DNA from: Actinomycetes bacterium
GTDB taxonomy: Bacteria > Actinomycetota > CALGFH01
Reading direction: 5' to 3'
Length of the DNA: 26,588 nt
Assembly: GCA_030152105.1 (NCBI GenBank)
Contig: JASLIH010000506.1
Location: 1-26,588 of the forward strand
The position numbers and the translations under genes are program-made. This document shows positions 1 to 9,334 of this stretch, piece after piece. Position 1 is the stretch's first letter. Each line of letters begins with the position of its first letter. The notes below the pieces were generated by a model. It was not told the DNA's origin and ran no database searches. It saw nothing but the letters and a program-made list of their open reading frames with translations.

Positions 1-243
1 CTGGTCACCGAGGCCAGGCGCCGGGGCGCGACCGCCTGCACGCTCGAGGTCCGGGTGGCCAACCACGCCGCCCAGGGCCTGTACCACCAGTTCGGCTTCG
101 CCCCGGTCGGGATCCGCAAGAACTACTACGCCGAGACCGGCGAGGACGCCCTGATCATGTGGGCCGAGGGCCTCCAGACCCCGGCCTACGCCGAGCGGCT
201 GGCCGGGCTGGCCGCGCGCATCCCCGCCCCCCGGGAGCTGTAG
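1..243 (+). CDS. rimI: Ribosomal protein S18 alanine N-acetyltransferase RimI, C-terminal part
   Basis: This is the 3' end of a GNAT acetyltransferase whose start lies before the window; the frame is open from base 1. The visible 80 residues contain the family's final elements: a strand reading LEVRVAN, then the NHAAQGLYHQFGF helix and the GIRKNYY..TGEDALIMW end. The N-A-x-LY-x-x-FGF and R..YY...EDA..M patterns are typical of RimI, which in the best-studied cases acetylates the N-terminus of ribosomal protein S18. It is followed 2 bp later by tsaD. The rimI-tsaD neighbourhood is a common bacterial arrangement and supports the call over a generic GNAT. An extra tail of about 25 residues follows the core. 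Confidence 0.85.
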   Translation: MVTEARRRGATACTLEVRVANHAAQGLYHQFGFAPVGIRKNYYAETGEDALIMWAEGLQTPAYAERLAGLAARIPAPREL

Positions 244-245
244 CG

Positions 246-1286
246 GTGCTGGTGCTCGGGATCGAGACCTCGTGTGACGAGACCGGCGTGGCCCTGGTCG
301 AGAACGGCCGCCGGGTCCGCTCCAACGTGCTCGCCGACCAGCAGACCCTCCACGCCCGCTACGGCGGGGTGGTCCCCGAGGTCGCCTCGCGGGCCCACGT
401 CGACCTGCTCCACCCGGCGGTCGAGCAGGCCTGCGCCCTCGGCGGGGCGCGGCTGTCGGACGTGGACGGGGTCGCGGTCACCATCGGGCCCGGCCTGGCC
501 GGGTCGCTGCTGGTCGGGGTGGCGGCGGCCAAGGCCTACGCGCTGGCCCTCGACCGCCCGCTGCTCGGGGTCAACCACCTGGTCGCCCACGTCTACGCCA
601 ACGTGCTCGACCACGGGACCCTGCCCCTGCCGGCGGTGGTGTTCGTGGTCTCCGGCGGCCACACCAGCCTGCTCGCCATGGACGAGGACGGGACCTTCCG
701 GGGCCTCGGCCAGACGATCGACGACGCCGCCGGCGAGGCCTACGACAAGGTGGCCAGAGTCCTCGGCCTCGGCTACCCGGGCGGGCCGGTGGTGGACCGT
801 CTGGCCCGCGAGGGCGACCCGGCCGCCGTCCGGTTCCCAAGGGCCCTGCTGGACGACGGGTCCGACGACTTCTCCTTCTCCGGCCTCAAGACGGCCGTGC
901 TCCGCCACGTCCGGGCGGCCGGGCCCGAGGTCAACGTGGCCGACGTCGCCGCCTCGTTCCAGGAAGCGGTGGTCGACGTGCAGATCAGCAAGGTCGTCGG
1001 CGTGGCCAAGCGCGAGGGCCTGGACACGGTCCTGCTCGGCGGGGGCGTGGCCGCCAACTCCCGCCTGCGGGCCCGCCTGGCCGCCGAGGCCGACCGCCTC
1101 GGCCTGCGCCTGCTGATCCCCTCCCCGGCCCTGTGCACCGACAACGGCGCCATGGTGGCCTGCGCCGGCAGCTTCGCCCTGGAACGGGGCGAGCACACCC
1201 CCCTGGACGTCGGCGCCGACCCCAACCTCCACATCGTCCCCGGCTTCGGCCGCCGGGCCCCCCGGCGGGCCAAGCGCCGACGCTAG
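246..1286 (+). CDS. tsaD: tRNA N6-threonylcarbamoyladenosine transferase TsaD
   Basis: TsaD transfers the threonylcarbamoyl group to A37 of ANN-decoding tRNAs, working with TsaB, TsaE and TsaC. The 346-residue length is normal. The N-terminal LGIETSCDET signature is at residues 4-13, the metal-binding HLVAH pair is at His111 and His115, the nucleotide-binding SGGHTSLL follows at about 136, and the C-terminal CTDNGAMVA carries the conserved Asp. I chose the GTG at 246, two bases after the rimI stop; the GTG at 252 is an alternative. No good Shine-Dalgarno sequence is visible, consistent with coupling to rimI. Its stop codon overlaps that of the convergent SnoaL-like gene within a shared CTAG at 1283-1286. 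Confidence 0.95.
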   Translation: MLVLGIETSCDETGVALVENGRRVRSNVLADQQTLHARYGGVVPEVASRAHVDLLHPAVEQACALGGARLSDVDGVAVTIGPGLAGSLLVGVAAAKAYALALDRPLLGVNHLVAHVYANVLDHGTLPLPAVVFVVSGGHTSLLAMDEDGTFRGLGQTIDDAAGEAYDKVARVLGLGYPGGPVVDRLAREGDPAAVRFPRALLDDGSDDFSFSGLKTAVLRHVRAAGPEVNVADVAASFQEAVVDVQISKVVGVAKREGLDTVLLGGGVAANSRLRARLAAEADRLGLRLLIPSPALCTDNGAMVACAGSFALERGEHTPLDVGADPNLHIVPGFGRRAPRRAKRRR

Positions 1287-1699
1287 GCGGCTCCCAGCTG
1301 CCGCAGCAGGCCGAGGTCGTCGCGGACCGCCCAGTGCTCGATGCCCTTGCCGTCCTTGAAGCGGACGATGTGGACCTGGCGGAAGGCGAAGGGGCGGTTG
1401 GTCGGGGCGATGCCCATGAAGTCCCCGGTGTGCCGCCCGTGGAAGGTGCAGTGGACGACCACGGTGTCGCCCTCGCCGACGACCTGGTGGATCTCGTAGC
1501 GGCGGTCCGAGAACGCCCCCTTCAGCCAGAGCATGGTCCGGACCATGCCGTCCGGCCCCTGGTCGGCGCCTTCGGGGGCCTCGTGGTTGACGCAGTCGGG
1601 GTGCACCGTGGCCAGGAACCCCTCGACGTCGCCGCTGGCGAAGCTCTCCTCCAGGGACCGGCGCGCGACGGCCTTGATGTCCTCGATGTCCTCCGGCAT
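1283..1699 (-). CDS. SnoaL-like ester cyclase family protein (NTF2 fold)
   Basis: This 138-residue protein has the SnoaL/ester-cyclase pattern: an N-terminal helix with SLEESFASGDVEGFLATVHPDCVNHE, a central EIHQVVGEGDTVVVHCTFHGRHTGDF, and a final VHIVRFKDGKGIEHWAVRDDLGLLRQLG. The H..tG.f.g..PT.....q.h..r...gki.e.w...D..gll.QLG layout is typical of the family, which includes polyketide cyclases and many proteins of unknown substrate. An SD (GGGAGGG) precedes the ATG by 4 nt. It is divergent from the TetR-family gene at 1762, so it is a plausible target of that regulator. The substrate cannot be inferred. Confidence 0.8.
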   Translation of the reverse strand: MPEDIEDIKAVARRSLEESFASGDVEGFLATVHPDCVNHEAPEGADQGPDGMVRTMLWLKGAFSDRRYEIHQVVGEGDTVVVHCTFHGRHTGDFMGIAPTNRPFAFRQVHIVRFKDGKGIEHWAVRDDLGLLRQLGAA

Positions 1700-1761
1700 G
1701 GGGCCCTCCCTGCTAGATTGGAGAGAACTACACTGGATTGATGTGAATAGGATGCTACTGA
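1700..1761. promoter_or_regulatory. Divergent promoter/operator region between SnoaL-like and TetR-family genes
   Basis: This 62-bp gap is clearly more AT-rich than its surroundings. A -10-like TAGGAT at 1748-1753 lies 8 nt before the TetR ATG, so that gene is probably leaderless or nearly so. A weak imperfect dyad, CTACAC (about 1729-1734) against GTGAATAG (about 1743-1750), could be an operator for the divergent TetR protein. The dyad is too weak to call firmly. Confidence 0.35.
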
Positions 1762-2418
1762 ATGTCTGATGACGTCAAGCCCCGCCGCCGCTACGACTCC
1801 ACCCGCCGGCAGGCCCAGGCGGCCAGGACCCGCCAGGACATCCTGGCCGCCGCCCACGACCTGTTCCTGGAGCGCGGCTACGCCGGGACGACGCTGGCCG
1901 CCATCGCCAAGGCGGCCGGCGTGGTCGTCGAGACCCTCTACCGGGCCTACGGCAGCAAGGCCGAGCTGTTCAAGGCCGTGGTCCGGGCCGCCGTCGCCGG
2001 GGGCGCCGACCGGGCGACGGTGCCGGTCGAGCGGCGGCCGGCGATCAGGGCGCTGATCGCCGAGACCGATCCCCACCGCCAGCTCGAGCTCTACGCCGCC
2101 ACCCAGCCCGGGATCCAGGCCCGCGCCGGGCCGCTGCTCCGGGTCCTGATCGGCGCCGGCGCCGCCGACCCAGAGCTGGCCGAGGTCTGGACCCAGCTGG
2201 AGGACGAGCGGCTCGCCGGGATGGGCCGCTTCGCCGGGATGCTTGCCGACCGGGGGGCGCTGCGGCCCGGCCTGTCGGCCGAGGAGGCCCGCGACCTGCT
2301 CTGGACGCTCAACTCCCTGGCCGTGCATGACCTGCTGGTGCTGCGGCTGGGATGGTCGCCGGAGCGCTTTCGCGACTGGCTCGCGGCCGCCCTGGCCCGC
2401 GAGCTCCTGCCCGGTTGA
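1762..2418 (+). CDS. TetR/AcrR family transcriptional regulator
   Basis: This is a 218-residue one-component regulator. A basic N-terminus (DVKPRRRYDSTRRQ) precedes the TetR DNA-binding domain: ILAAAHDLFLERGYAGTTLAAIAKAAGV at about 27-54 and VETLYRAYGSKAELFKAVV at 56-74, with the usual TLYRAYGSK recognition helix. The rest is a helical ligand-binding domain with no assignable ligand. It is transcribed divergently from the SnoaL-like gene, the usual layout for local repression of a neighbour. The ATG at 1762 has no SD but sits just after a TAGGAT box. Its stop codon lies inside the -35 hexamer of the groES promoter (TTGACG, 2415-2420). Confidence 0.88.
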   Translation: MSDDVKPRRRYDSTRRQAQAARTRQDILAAAHDLFLERGYAGTTLAAIAKAAGVVVETLYRAYGSKAELFKAVVRAAVAGGADRATVPVERRPAIRALIAETDPHRQLELYAATQPGIQARAGPLLRVLIGAGAADPELAEVWTQLEDERLAGMGRFAGMLADRGALRPGLSAEEARDLLWTLNSLAVHDLLVLRLGWSPERFRDWLAAALARELLPG

Positions 2419-2444
2419 CGGGGGCGGGTCCGGGTTCCTAGGAT
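2415..2444 (+). promoter_or_regulatory. groESL promoter (TTGACG-N18-TAGGAT)
   Basis: The -35 hexamer TTGACG is at 2415-2420 and the -10 hexamer TAGGAT at 2439-2444, with an 18-bp spacer. The predicted start near 2451 falls inside the CIRCE operator, so a bound repressor would block initiation. The -35 overlaps the TetR stop codon. Confidence 0.75.
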
Positions 2445-2448
2445 GCTG

Positions 2449-2475
2449 TTAGCACTCACAGAAGCCGAGTGCTAA
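2449..2475. promoter_or_regulatory. CIRCE operator (HrcA binding site)
   Basis: A perfect inverted repeat, TTAGCACTC, nine bases, then GAGTGCTAA, matches the CIRCE consensus in both arms and spacer length. It sits at the predicted transcription start of groES-groEL and implies HrcA-type heat-shock repression, with hrcA elsewhere in the genome. Confidence 0.97.
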
Positions 2476-2544
2476 CATCCGCGCCGAACGTGTATCCCTT
2501 CAGGCCGGCCCGCAGGGTCGGGCCACCACGCACGAGGAGGAAGG

Positions 2545-2838
2545 ATGGGCGTCAGCCTGCAGCCGCTCGAAGACCGCATCGTTGTCAAGCCGAGCGAGGG
2601 CGAGGAGATGACCGCGTCCGGTCTGGTCATCCCCGACACCGCCAAGGAGAAGCCCCAGGAGGGCGAGGTCCTGGCCGTCGGCCCCGGCCGTTTCGAGGAC
2701 GGCAACCGCGTCCCGCTCGACGTCAAGGTCGGCGACAAGGTCATCTACTCCAAGTATGGCGGCACCGAGGTCAAGCTGGCCGGGGACGAGTTGCTGATCC
2801 TCTCCGCCCGCGACGTCCTGGCGATCGTCAACAAGTAA
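2545..2838 (+). CDS. groES: Co-chaperonin GroES (Cpn10)
   Basis: A 97-residue Cpn10 of standard length. The opening [17 protein letters not shown], the mobile loop segment [20 protein letters not shown], the [15 protein letters not shown] strand and the closing [16 protein letters not shown] are all present. It caps GroEL and takes part in ATP-driven folding in the cytoplasm. A strong SD (GAGGAGGA) precedes the ATG at 2545. It is the first gene of the CIRCE-controlled operon, with groEL starting 18 bp after its stop. Confidence 0.98.
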   Translation: MGVSLQPLEDRIVVKPSEGEEMTASGLVIPDTAKEKPQEGEVLAVGPGRFEDGNRVPLDVKVGDKVIYSKYGGTEVKLAGDELLILSARDVLAIVNK

Positions 2839-2847
2839 CCGAGGTAG

Positions 2848-4485
<1,638 letters not shown>

Positions 4486-4509
4486 CCAGCTCCACCCGAA
4501 CAACGCGCG

Positions 4510-4534
4510 GGCCCCGGCCGATCTGGCCGGGGCC
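4510..4534 (+). terminator. Hairpin terminator after groEL
   Basis: A perfect 10-bp stem, GGCCCCGGCC and GGCCGGGGCC, closes a 5-nt loop (GATCT) 25 bp after the groEL stop. Only a weak T-containing tail follows (TCGCATTT). Hairpins without long T tracts are usual at gene ends in high-G+C actinobacteria. Confidence 0.75.
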
Positions 4535-4567
4535 TCGCATTTCCGCAGCTTCCGGCACAACCTTCGC

Positions 4568-4573
4568 TACCCT
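4568..4573 (+). promoter_or_regulatory. -10 box for leaderless SnoaL-like gene
   Basis: TACCCT ends 6 nt before the ATG at 4580, the distance expected between a -10 box and the transcription start. No SD is present. This suggests leaderless translation; no clear -35 is seen. Confidence 0.5.
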
Positions 4574-4579
4574 CGTCCC

Positions 4580-4987
4580 ATGTCCGAAGCTCCGGTCCTG
4601 CCCGTCGTCCGTGCCTGGCACGAGGCGATGAACGCCCGCGACACCGAGCGGCTGGTGGCCCTGGCCCACGACGACGTCGAGGTCGCGGGACCGCGCGGGG
4701 TCGGCCGCGGCACCGACCTGCTGCGGGCCTGGATGGACCGCCAGGCCGGCCAGGCCGGCCTCCACCTGGAGGCCAGGCGGTACTTCGTCCGAGGCGACAC
4801 TGTCGTGGTCGACCAGCTGGCCGAGTGGCGCACGGCCGCCACCGGCGAGGTGGTCGAGGGCCAGGAGGTCGGGTCGGTGCTGGTCGTCCGCGACGGCCGG
4901 GTGGCCGCCTTCGCCCGCCACCCCGACCTGGGTGCCGCCCTGCATGCCGCCGGCCTGGGTCCCTCCGACGAGGTCGCCCCTGGCTAA
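4580..4987 (+). CDS. SnoaL-like / NTF2-fold protein
   Basis: A 135-residue protein with the NTF2-like pattern: an N-terminal VRAWHEAMNARDTERLVALAHDDVEVAGPRGVGRGTDLLRAWM, then RYFVRGDTVVVDQLAEWR and EVGSVLVVRDGRVAAFARHPDL. Such folds serve as small hydrolases, isomerases or ligand-binding proteins, and the substrate here is unknown. The ATG at 4580 is preferred over an earlier in-frame ATG at 4451, which lies within groEL. It begins 6 nt after a TACCCT box and appears leaderless. Its stop overlaps that of the convergent MerB-like gene by 4 bp (CTAA). It is the second of three NTF2-type proteins in the window. Confidence 0.75.
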   Translation: MSEAPVLPVVRAWHEAMNARDTERLVALAHDDVEVAGPRGVGRGTDLLRAWMDRQAGQAGLHLEARRYFVRGDTVVVDQLAEWRTAATGEVVEGQEVGSVLVVRDGRVAAFARHPDLGAALHAAGLGPSDEVAPG

Positions 4988-5697
4988 CGGGCCGGCGGGC
5001 CGGGGGCCGGGCCCGGGTCGGCCAGGTCCCAGAACGGGCCCGTCAGCCCGTGCTCGGCGAAGACGGCGGCCGCCTCCTCGGGCGTGCGCCGACGGTGGTC
5101 GTCGTGCAGCCGGTCCCCGTACCAGACCTTGCCCAGCCGCCACATCGTGGGTAGGTCCACCACCGCCCCGACCCGCGCTCCCTCGCCCGCCGCCCACCGC
5201 TCGACGTGCTCGGGCCCGCAGGCCAGGCGGATGGTCGAGCAGGTCCCGACCACGTCGTCCCACCAGCGGGCCGCCGGGACCAGGAAGTGGGTGACGTACG
5301 GGTCGGCGGGCGGCGCCCCGGGGTCGGCCAGCACGGCCAGCGGACGCCCGCAGCCGAGGCAGGTGGTGGCCACCAGGACCCGCCGGTCGAGCGCGGCCAT
5401 GATCCCGAACGAGTCCCAGGCGCACCCGCCCCACCACTTCTGCTCGGCCGAGGCGACCACGAAATGCATCTGCCGGGCCGAGAAGGGATGGGCCATGCGG
5501 ATCCCGACCCGGTCGGCGTCCAGGACCAGCACGTGCTCGTCGTGCAGCCGCCCCCAGCCGGCCAGGACCTCCTCGATCCCGATCTGGAGACGGCGGGCGG
5601 CCTCGGACGCGGTCGGCGGGCGGCCCTCCTCCACGAACTCCCGGTAGACGACCTGGCGGAGCTCGCGCAGACGCTGGGTGTCGTCGGCCTCCGCCAT
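4984..5697 (-). CDS. MerB-like protein (alkylmercury lyase family)
   Basis: A 237-residue protein of the organomercurial lyase family, which cleaves carbon-mercury bonds in characterised members. An N-terminal winged-helix-like region (about 8-60; REFVEEGRPPTASEAARRLQIG) leads into RMAHPFSARQMHFVV. The catalytic motif GGCAWDSFGI gives Cys92 and Asp95, and GTCSTIRL gives Cys153; the spacing matches Cys96, Asp99 and Cys159 of plasmid MerB. A CxxC (Cys113, Cys116) and DRLHDDHRRRTPEEA...GLTGPFW complete it. The ATG at 5697 has a strong SD (AGGAGGGA). No merA, merR or merT is present, so mercury detoxification is not shown by context; such chromosomal homologues may have another role. It is divergent from the thiamine operon. 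Confidence 0.8.
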   Translation of the reverse strand: MAEADDTQRLRELRQVVYREFVEEGRPPTASEAARRLQIGIEEVLAGWGRLHDEHVLVLDADRVGIRMAHPFSARQMHFVVASAEQKWWGGCAWDSFGIMAALDRRVLVATTCLGCGRPLAVLADPGAPPADPYVTHFLVPAARWWDDVVGTCSTIRLACGPEHVERWAAGEGARVGAVVDLPTMWRLGKVWYGDRLHDDHRRRTPEEAAAVFAEHGLTGPFWDLADPGPAPGPPAR

Positions 5698-5725
5698 CGC
5701 TCCCTCCTGTCGCGTACCGGGTCGA

Positions 5726-5735
5726 AGAGTACGCT
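5726..5735. promoter_or_regulatory. Overlapping divergent -10 boxes (MerB-like gene / thiamine operon)
   Basis: On the plus strand, TACGCT at 5730-5735 would start transcription near 5742, at the beginning of the TPP aptamer. On the minus strand, TACTCT at 5731-5726 would start near 5719, leaving a 22-nt leader with an SD for the MerB-like gene. The two boxes share bases, so the two promoters could not fire together. No convincing -35 was found for either. Confidence 0.4.
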
Positions 5736-5741
5736 GAAACC

Positions 5742-5834
5742 CGTACACGGGAGCCCGGGCCAACCGGGCTGAGAGGGCGGCTACGGGGCCGCCGACCGTC
5801 GGAACCTGCACCGGATAATGCCGGCGGAGGGAGG
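5742..5834 (+). promoter_or_regulatory. TPP (THI-box) riboswitch
   Basis: The conserved core is present in order: GGGAGCCCGG, CTGAGA at 5769-5774, a variable G+C-rich arm (GGCGGC...GCCGCC), GGAACCTG at 5801-5808, and GGATAATGCC then GGCG and GGGA to about 5834. The 3' end runs into the SD (GGAGGGAGGG) of thiO, so ligand binding probably hides the ribosome site. No separate terminator hairpin is visible, so control is likely translational. The ATG at 5818 is part of the aptamer (GATAATGCC), not a start codon. Confidence 0.95.
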
Positions 5835-5844
5835 GATCGGGACA

Positions 5845-7073
5845 ATGACCCACCAGCCTTCTCCCGACGCCGTCGTGGTCGGGGGCGGGGTCATCGGCCT
5901 CGGCATCGCCTGGCGGGCGGCGCTGGCCGGGATGGCCGTCACGGTCGTCGACGAGGCCCCCGGACGGGGCGCGTCCTGGGCCGCCGCCGGCATGCTGGCC
6001 CCGGTCACCGAGGTCCACTACGGCGAGCGCCCCCTGCTCAGCCTCAACCTGGCCGCCGCCGCCCGCTGGCCCGCCTTCGCCGCCGAGGTCGAGGAGGCCA
6101 GCGGCCTCCCGGTCGGCTACCGCCCCGGCGGCACCCTGGCCGTGGCCAGGGACGCCGACGACAACGCCGCCCTCGAGGACCTCTACCAGTTCCAGCTCCG
6201 CTGCGGCCTGGAGGTCGAGCGCCTCCGCAGCCGCGAGTGCCGCCAGCTCGAGCCCGGCCTCGCCCCGAGCATCCGCGGCGGCATTCTCGCCGCCGGCGAC
6301 CACCAGGTCGACAACCGCGCCCTGGTCGAGGCCCTCCTGGCCGCCTGCCAGCGCGCCGGGGTCCGCATGGTGAGGGCCCGGGTCGCCGAGCTGGCGGTCG
6401 AGGCCGGCCGGGTCACCGGGGTGCTCCTCGCCAGCGGTGGGCCCGTCCCCTCCCGGGCCGACGGGGAGCTCCTCGCCGGCGGTGGCCCCGTCCCTTCCCG
6501 GGCCGACGGAGAGACCCTCGCCGCCGGGGTGGTGGTGCTGGCCGCCGGGTGCTGGAGCGGAGGCCTCCGCGGGCTGGCCGCTGAGGTGCTGCCGCCGGTG
6601 CGGCCGGTGAAGGGGCAGCTACTGTACCTGCGGGGGCCGGCCGACCAGCCGCTGTGCTCGCGCAACGTGCGCGGGCTGGAGGTCTATGTTGTGCCGCGGA
6701 CCGACGGGCGAGTCGTGGTGGGGGCGACCATCGAGGAGCAGGGGTTCGACACCACGGTGACCGCCGGTGCCGTCGCCGACCTGCTCCGGGCCGCGCTGGA
6801 GCTGCTGCCCGACGTGGCCGAGCTGGAGCTGGCCGAGACGGTGGTCGGCCTGCGGCCCGGGTCGCCCGACAACGCGCCCATGCTCGGCCCGGCCGGCCCG
6901 GACGGGCTGGTCGTGGCCACCGGCCACTACCGCAACGGCATCCTGCTCACCCCGGTCACAGCCGACGCGATCGCCGAGCTGCTGGTCACCGGCAGGGTCC
7001 CCGAGATGATCGCCCCGTTCGCCCCGGGCCGGTTCACTGGCGGCGTGCCAACCGCGCCGGGGAGGAGGATGTC

Positions 7074-7077
<4 letters not shown>
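5845..7077 (+). CDS. thiO: Glycine oxidase ThiO
   Basis: A 410-residue FAD-dependent amine oxidase of the DAO family; in thiamine synthesis ThiO oxidises glycine to the dehydroglycine used by ThiG. The FAD motif VVGGGVIGLGIAWRAA is at about 11-26, ASWAAAGMLAPVTE follows at 43, and the C-terminal GLRPGSPDNAPMLGP and GHYRNGILLTPVTA are classic for ThiO. Start chosen at 5845 after GGAGGGAGGG. Residues 194-223 consist of two 15-residue repeats (LLASGGPVPSRADGE, then LLAGGGPVPSRADGE) that the family does not need; removing them joins VTGV directly to TLAAGVVVLAAG. Codon endings shift from C to G after about 6530. It is first in a TPP-controlled operon and overlaps thiS by GTGA. Confidence 0.93.
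6424..6513 (+). repeat. In-frame 45-bp tandem repeat inside thiO
   Basis: Two adjacent 45-bp units (6424-6468 and 6469-6513) differ at a few bases and encode near-identical 15-residue peptides. A third partial copy of the unit's start (ACCCTCGCC) follows and belongs to the expected ThiO sequence. Part of the unit (GGGCCCGTCCCC) also occurs on the minus strand of the repeat-rich gap at about 8830-8856. Confidence 0.9.
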
Positions 7078-8756
<1,679 letters not shown>

Positions 8757-8798
8757 GGCAGAGCGAGAAGGCGTCGGGAAGGGAAGGGGAGGGAGGCC

Positions 8799-8983
8799 GG
8801 GCCCGCCGCGCCGCCGGTTCGCGGGCGCGAGTGGGGGAGGGGAGGGGGACGGGCCCGCTGCGCTGCCGGTTCGCGGGCGTGGAGTGGGGTGCCGGGGCCC
8901 CGGCGCGCCGCCGGTTCGAGGGCGGGAACCGGTCGGTGCCTGGCGCGCCGGGGCCTCCGGCTGATCGGGGCCTCCGGCTGACT
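8799..8983. repeat. Short degenerate tandem repeats in the thiE-distal intergenic region
   Basis: The 233-bp gap 8757-8989 holds no gene I can support. It is purine-rich on the plus strand and carries three related units built around a GC-rich stretch ending CCGGTTCGCGGGCG; the CCGGTTC cores are at 8814, 8866 and 8911, so spacings are 52 and 45 bp. Downstream, a 17-bp unit (GGGGCCTCCGGCTGATC) is repeated in tandem at 8950-8966 and 8967-8983 with two changed bases. No clear terminator hairpin was recognised. Confidence 0.7.
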
Positions 8984-8989
8984 GGGGTG

Positions 8990-9259
8990 TCAGCTGGCCA
9001 TCCGGCCCTCCAGGTAGGCGGCCCAGTAGCGGGCGCGATCGCGGTCGGGGACTGGGACCCGGCGGTGGGAGCTGGCGTCGCGGAGGAGCCAGGCGATCGT
9101 CTGGAGGTCGGCGCACTCCATGTCCGGGTCGATCGCGGCCGACCAGTAGATGGCGGCGTCGCGAAGCTCCTCGGGCGTGCCTCGGCCCTGGCCGATCTCA
9201 CGCAGCAGCTCCCCAACGGTGGCCGCGTCGTCCAGGCCGATCCTCGTTCGCATCAGCAT
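8990..9259 (-). CDS. Small protein of unknown function behind a LexA-type palindrome
   Basis: An 89-residue protein that I do not recognise. It is acidic at the N-terminus and probably helical: TVGELLREIGQGRGTPEELRDAAIYWSAAIDP, then DLQTIAWLLRDAS and ARYWAAYLEGRMAS. There is no signal peptide, membrane segment or metal motif. The ATG at 9259 is preferred over one at 9253 because GGGGAGGAG ends 7 nt before it. Coding is supported by that SD, C/G-ending codons and an isolated position between other genes. A 34-bp palindrome holding a LexA-type box lies 34 bp upstream of the start, hinting at DNA-damage control. It sits downstream of the carboxypeptidase on the same strand. Confidence 0.65.
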   Translation of the reverse strand: MLMRTRIGLDDAATVGELLREIGQGRGTPEELRDAAIYWSAAIDPDMECADLQTIAWLLRDASSHRRVPVPDRDRARYWAAYLEGRMAS

Positions 9260-9292
9260 CCGCCGGCTCCTCCCCTCTGTGCGTTCCGGGAC

Positions 9293-9326
9293 CTTCTCTG
9301 TTCGAACACATGTTCGAACAGAGAAG
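9293..9326. promoter_or_regulatory. 34-bp palindrome with LexA (SOS) box
   Basis: Two perfect 16-bp arms (CTTCTCTGTTCGAACA and its complement) flank a central CA. The core TCGAAC-ACAT-GTTCGA (9302-9317) fits the actinobacterial/Bacillus-type SOS box exactly. It lies between the end of the carboxypeptidase gene and the start of the small minus-strand gene. The arms extend well beyond a normal LexA site, so a transcript hairpin or another dimeric regulator is also possible. No clear -10 was found beside it. Confidence 0.65.
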
Positions 9327-9334
9327 CCTGGGAG

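Noticed and set aside
2449..2475. CIRCE inverted repeat as a terminator of the TetR gene
   Set aside because: Its sequence and 9-bp spacer match the HrcA operator exactly, and it sits at the groES promoter with no T tract.
4984..5697. Mercury-resistance operon
   Set aside because: Only a MerB-like gene is present; no merR, merA, merT or merP is found nearby.
5818..5844. ATG at 5818 as the thiO start
   Set aside because: It is part of the conserved GATAATGCC of the TPP aptamer, and the SD lies after it.
5698..6303. N-terminal extension of the MerB-like frame to 6303
   Set aside because: It would cross the TPP riboswitch and thiO in antisense; the ATG at 5697 has a strong SD and the family start.
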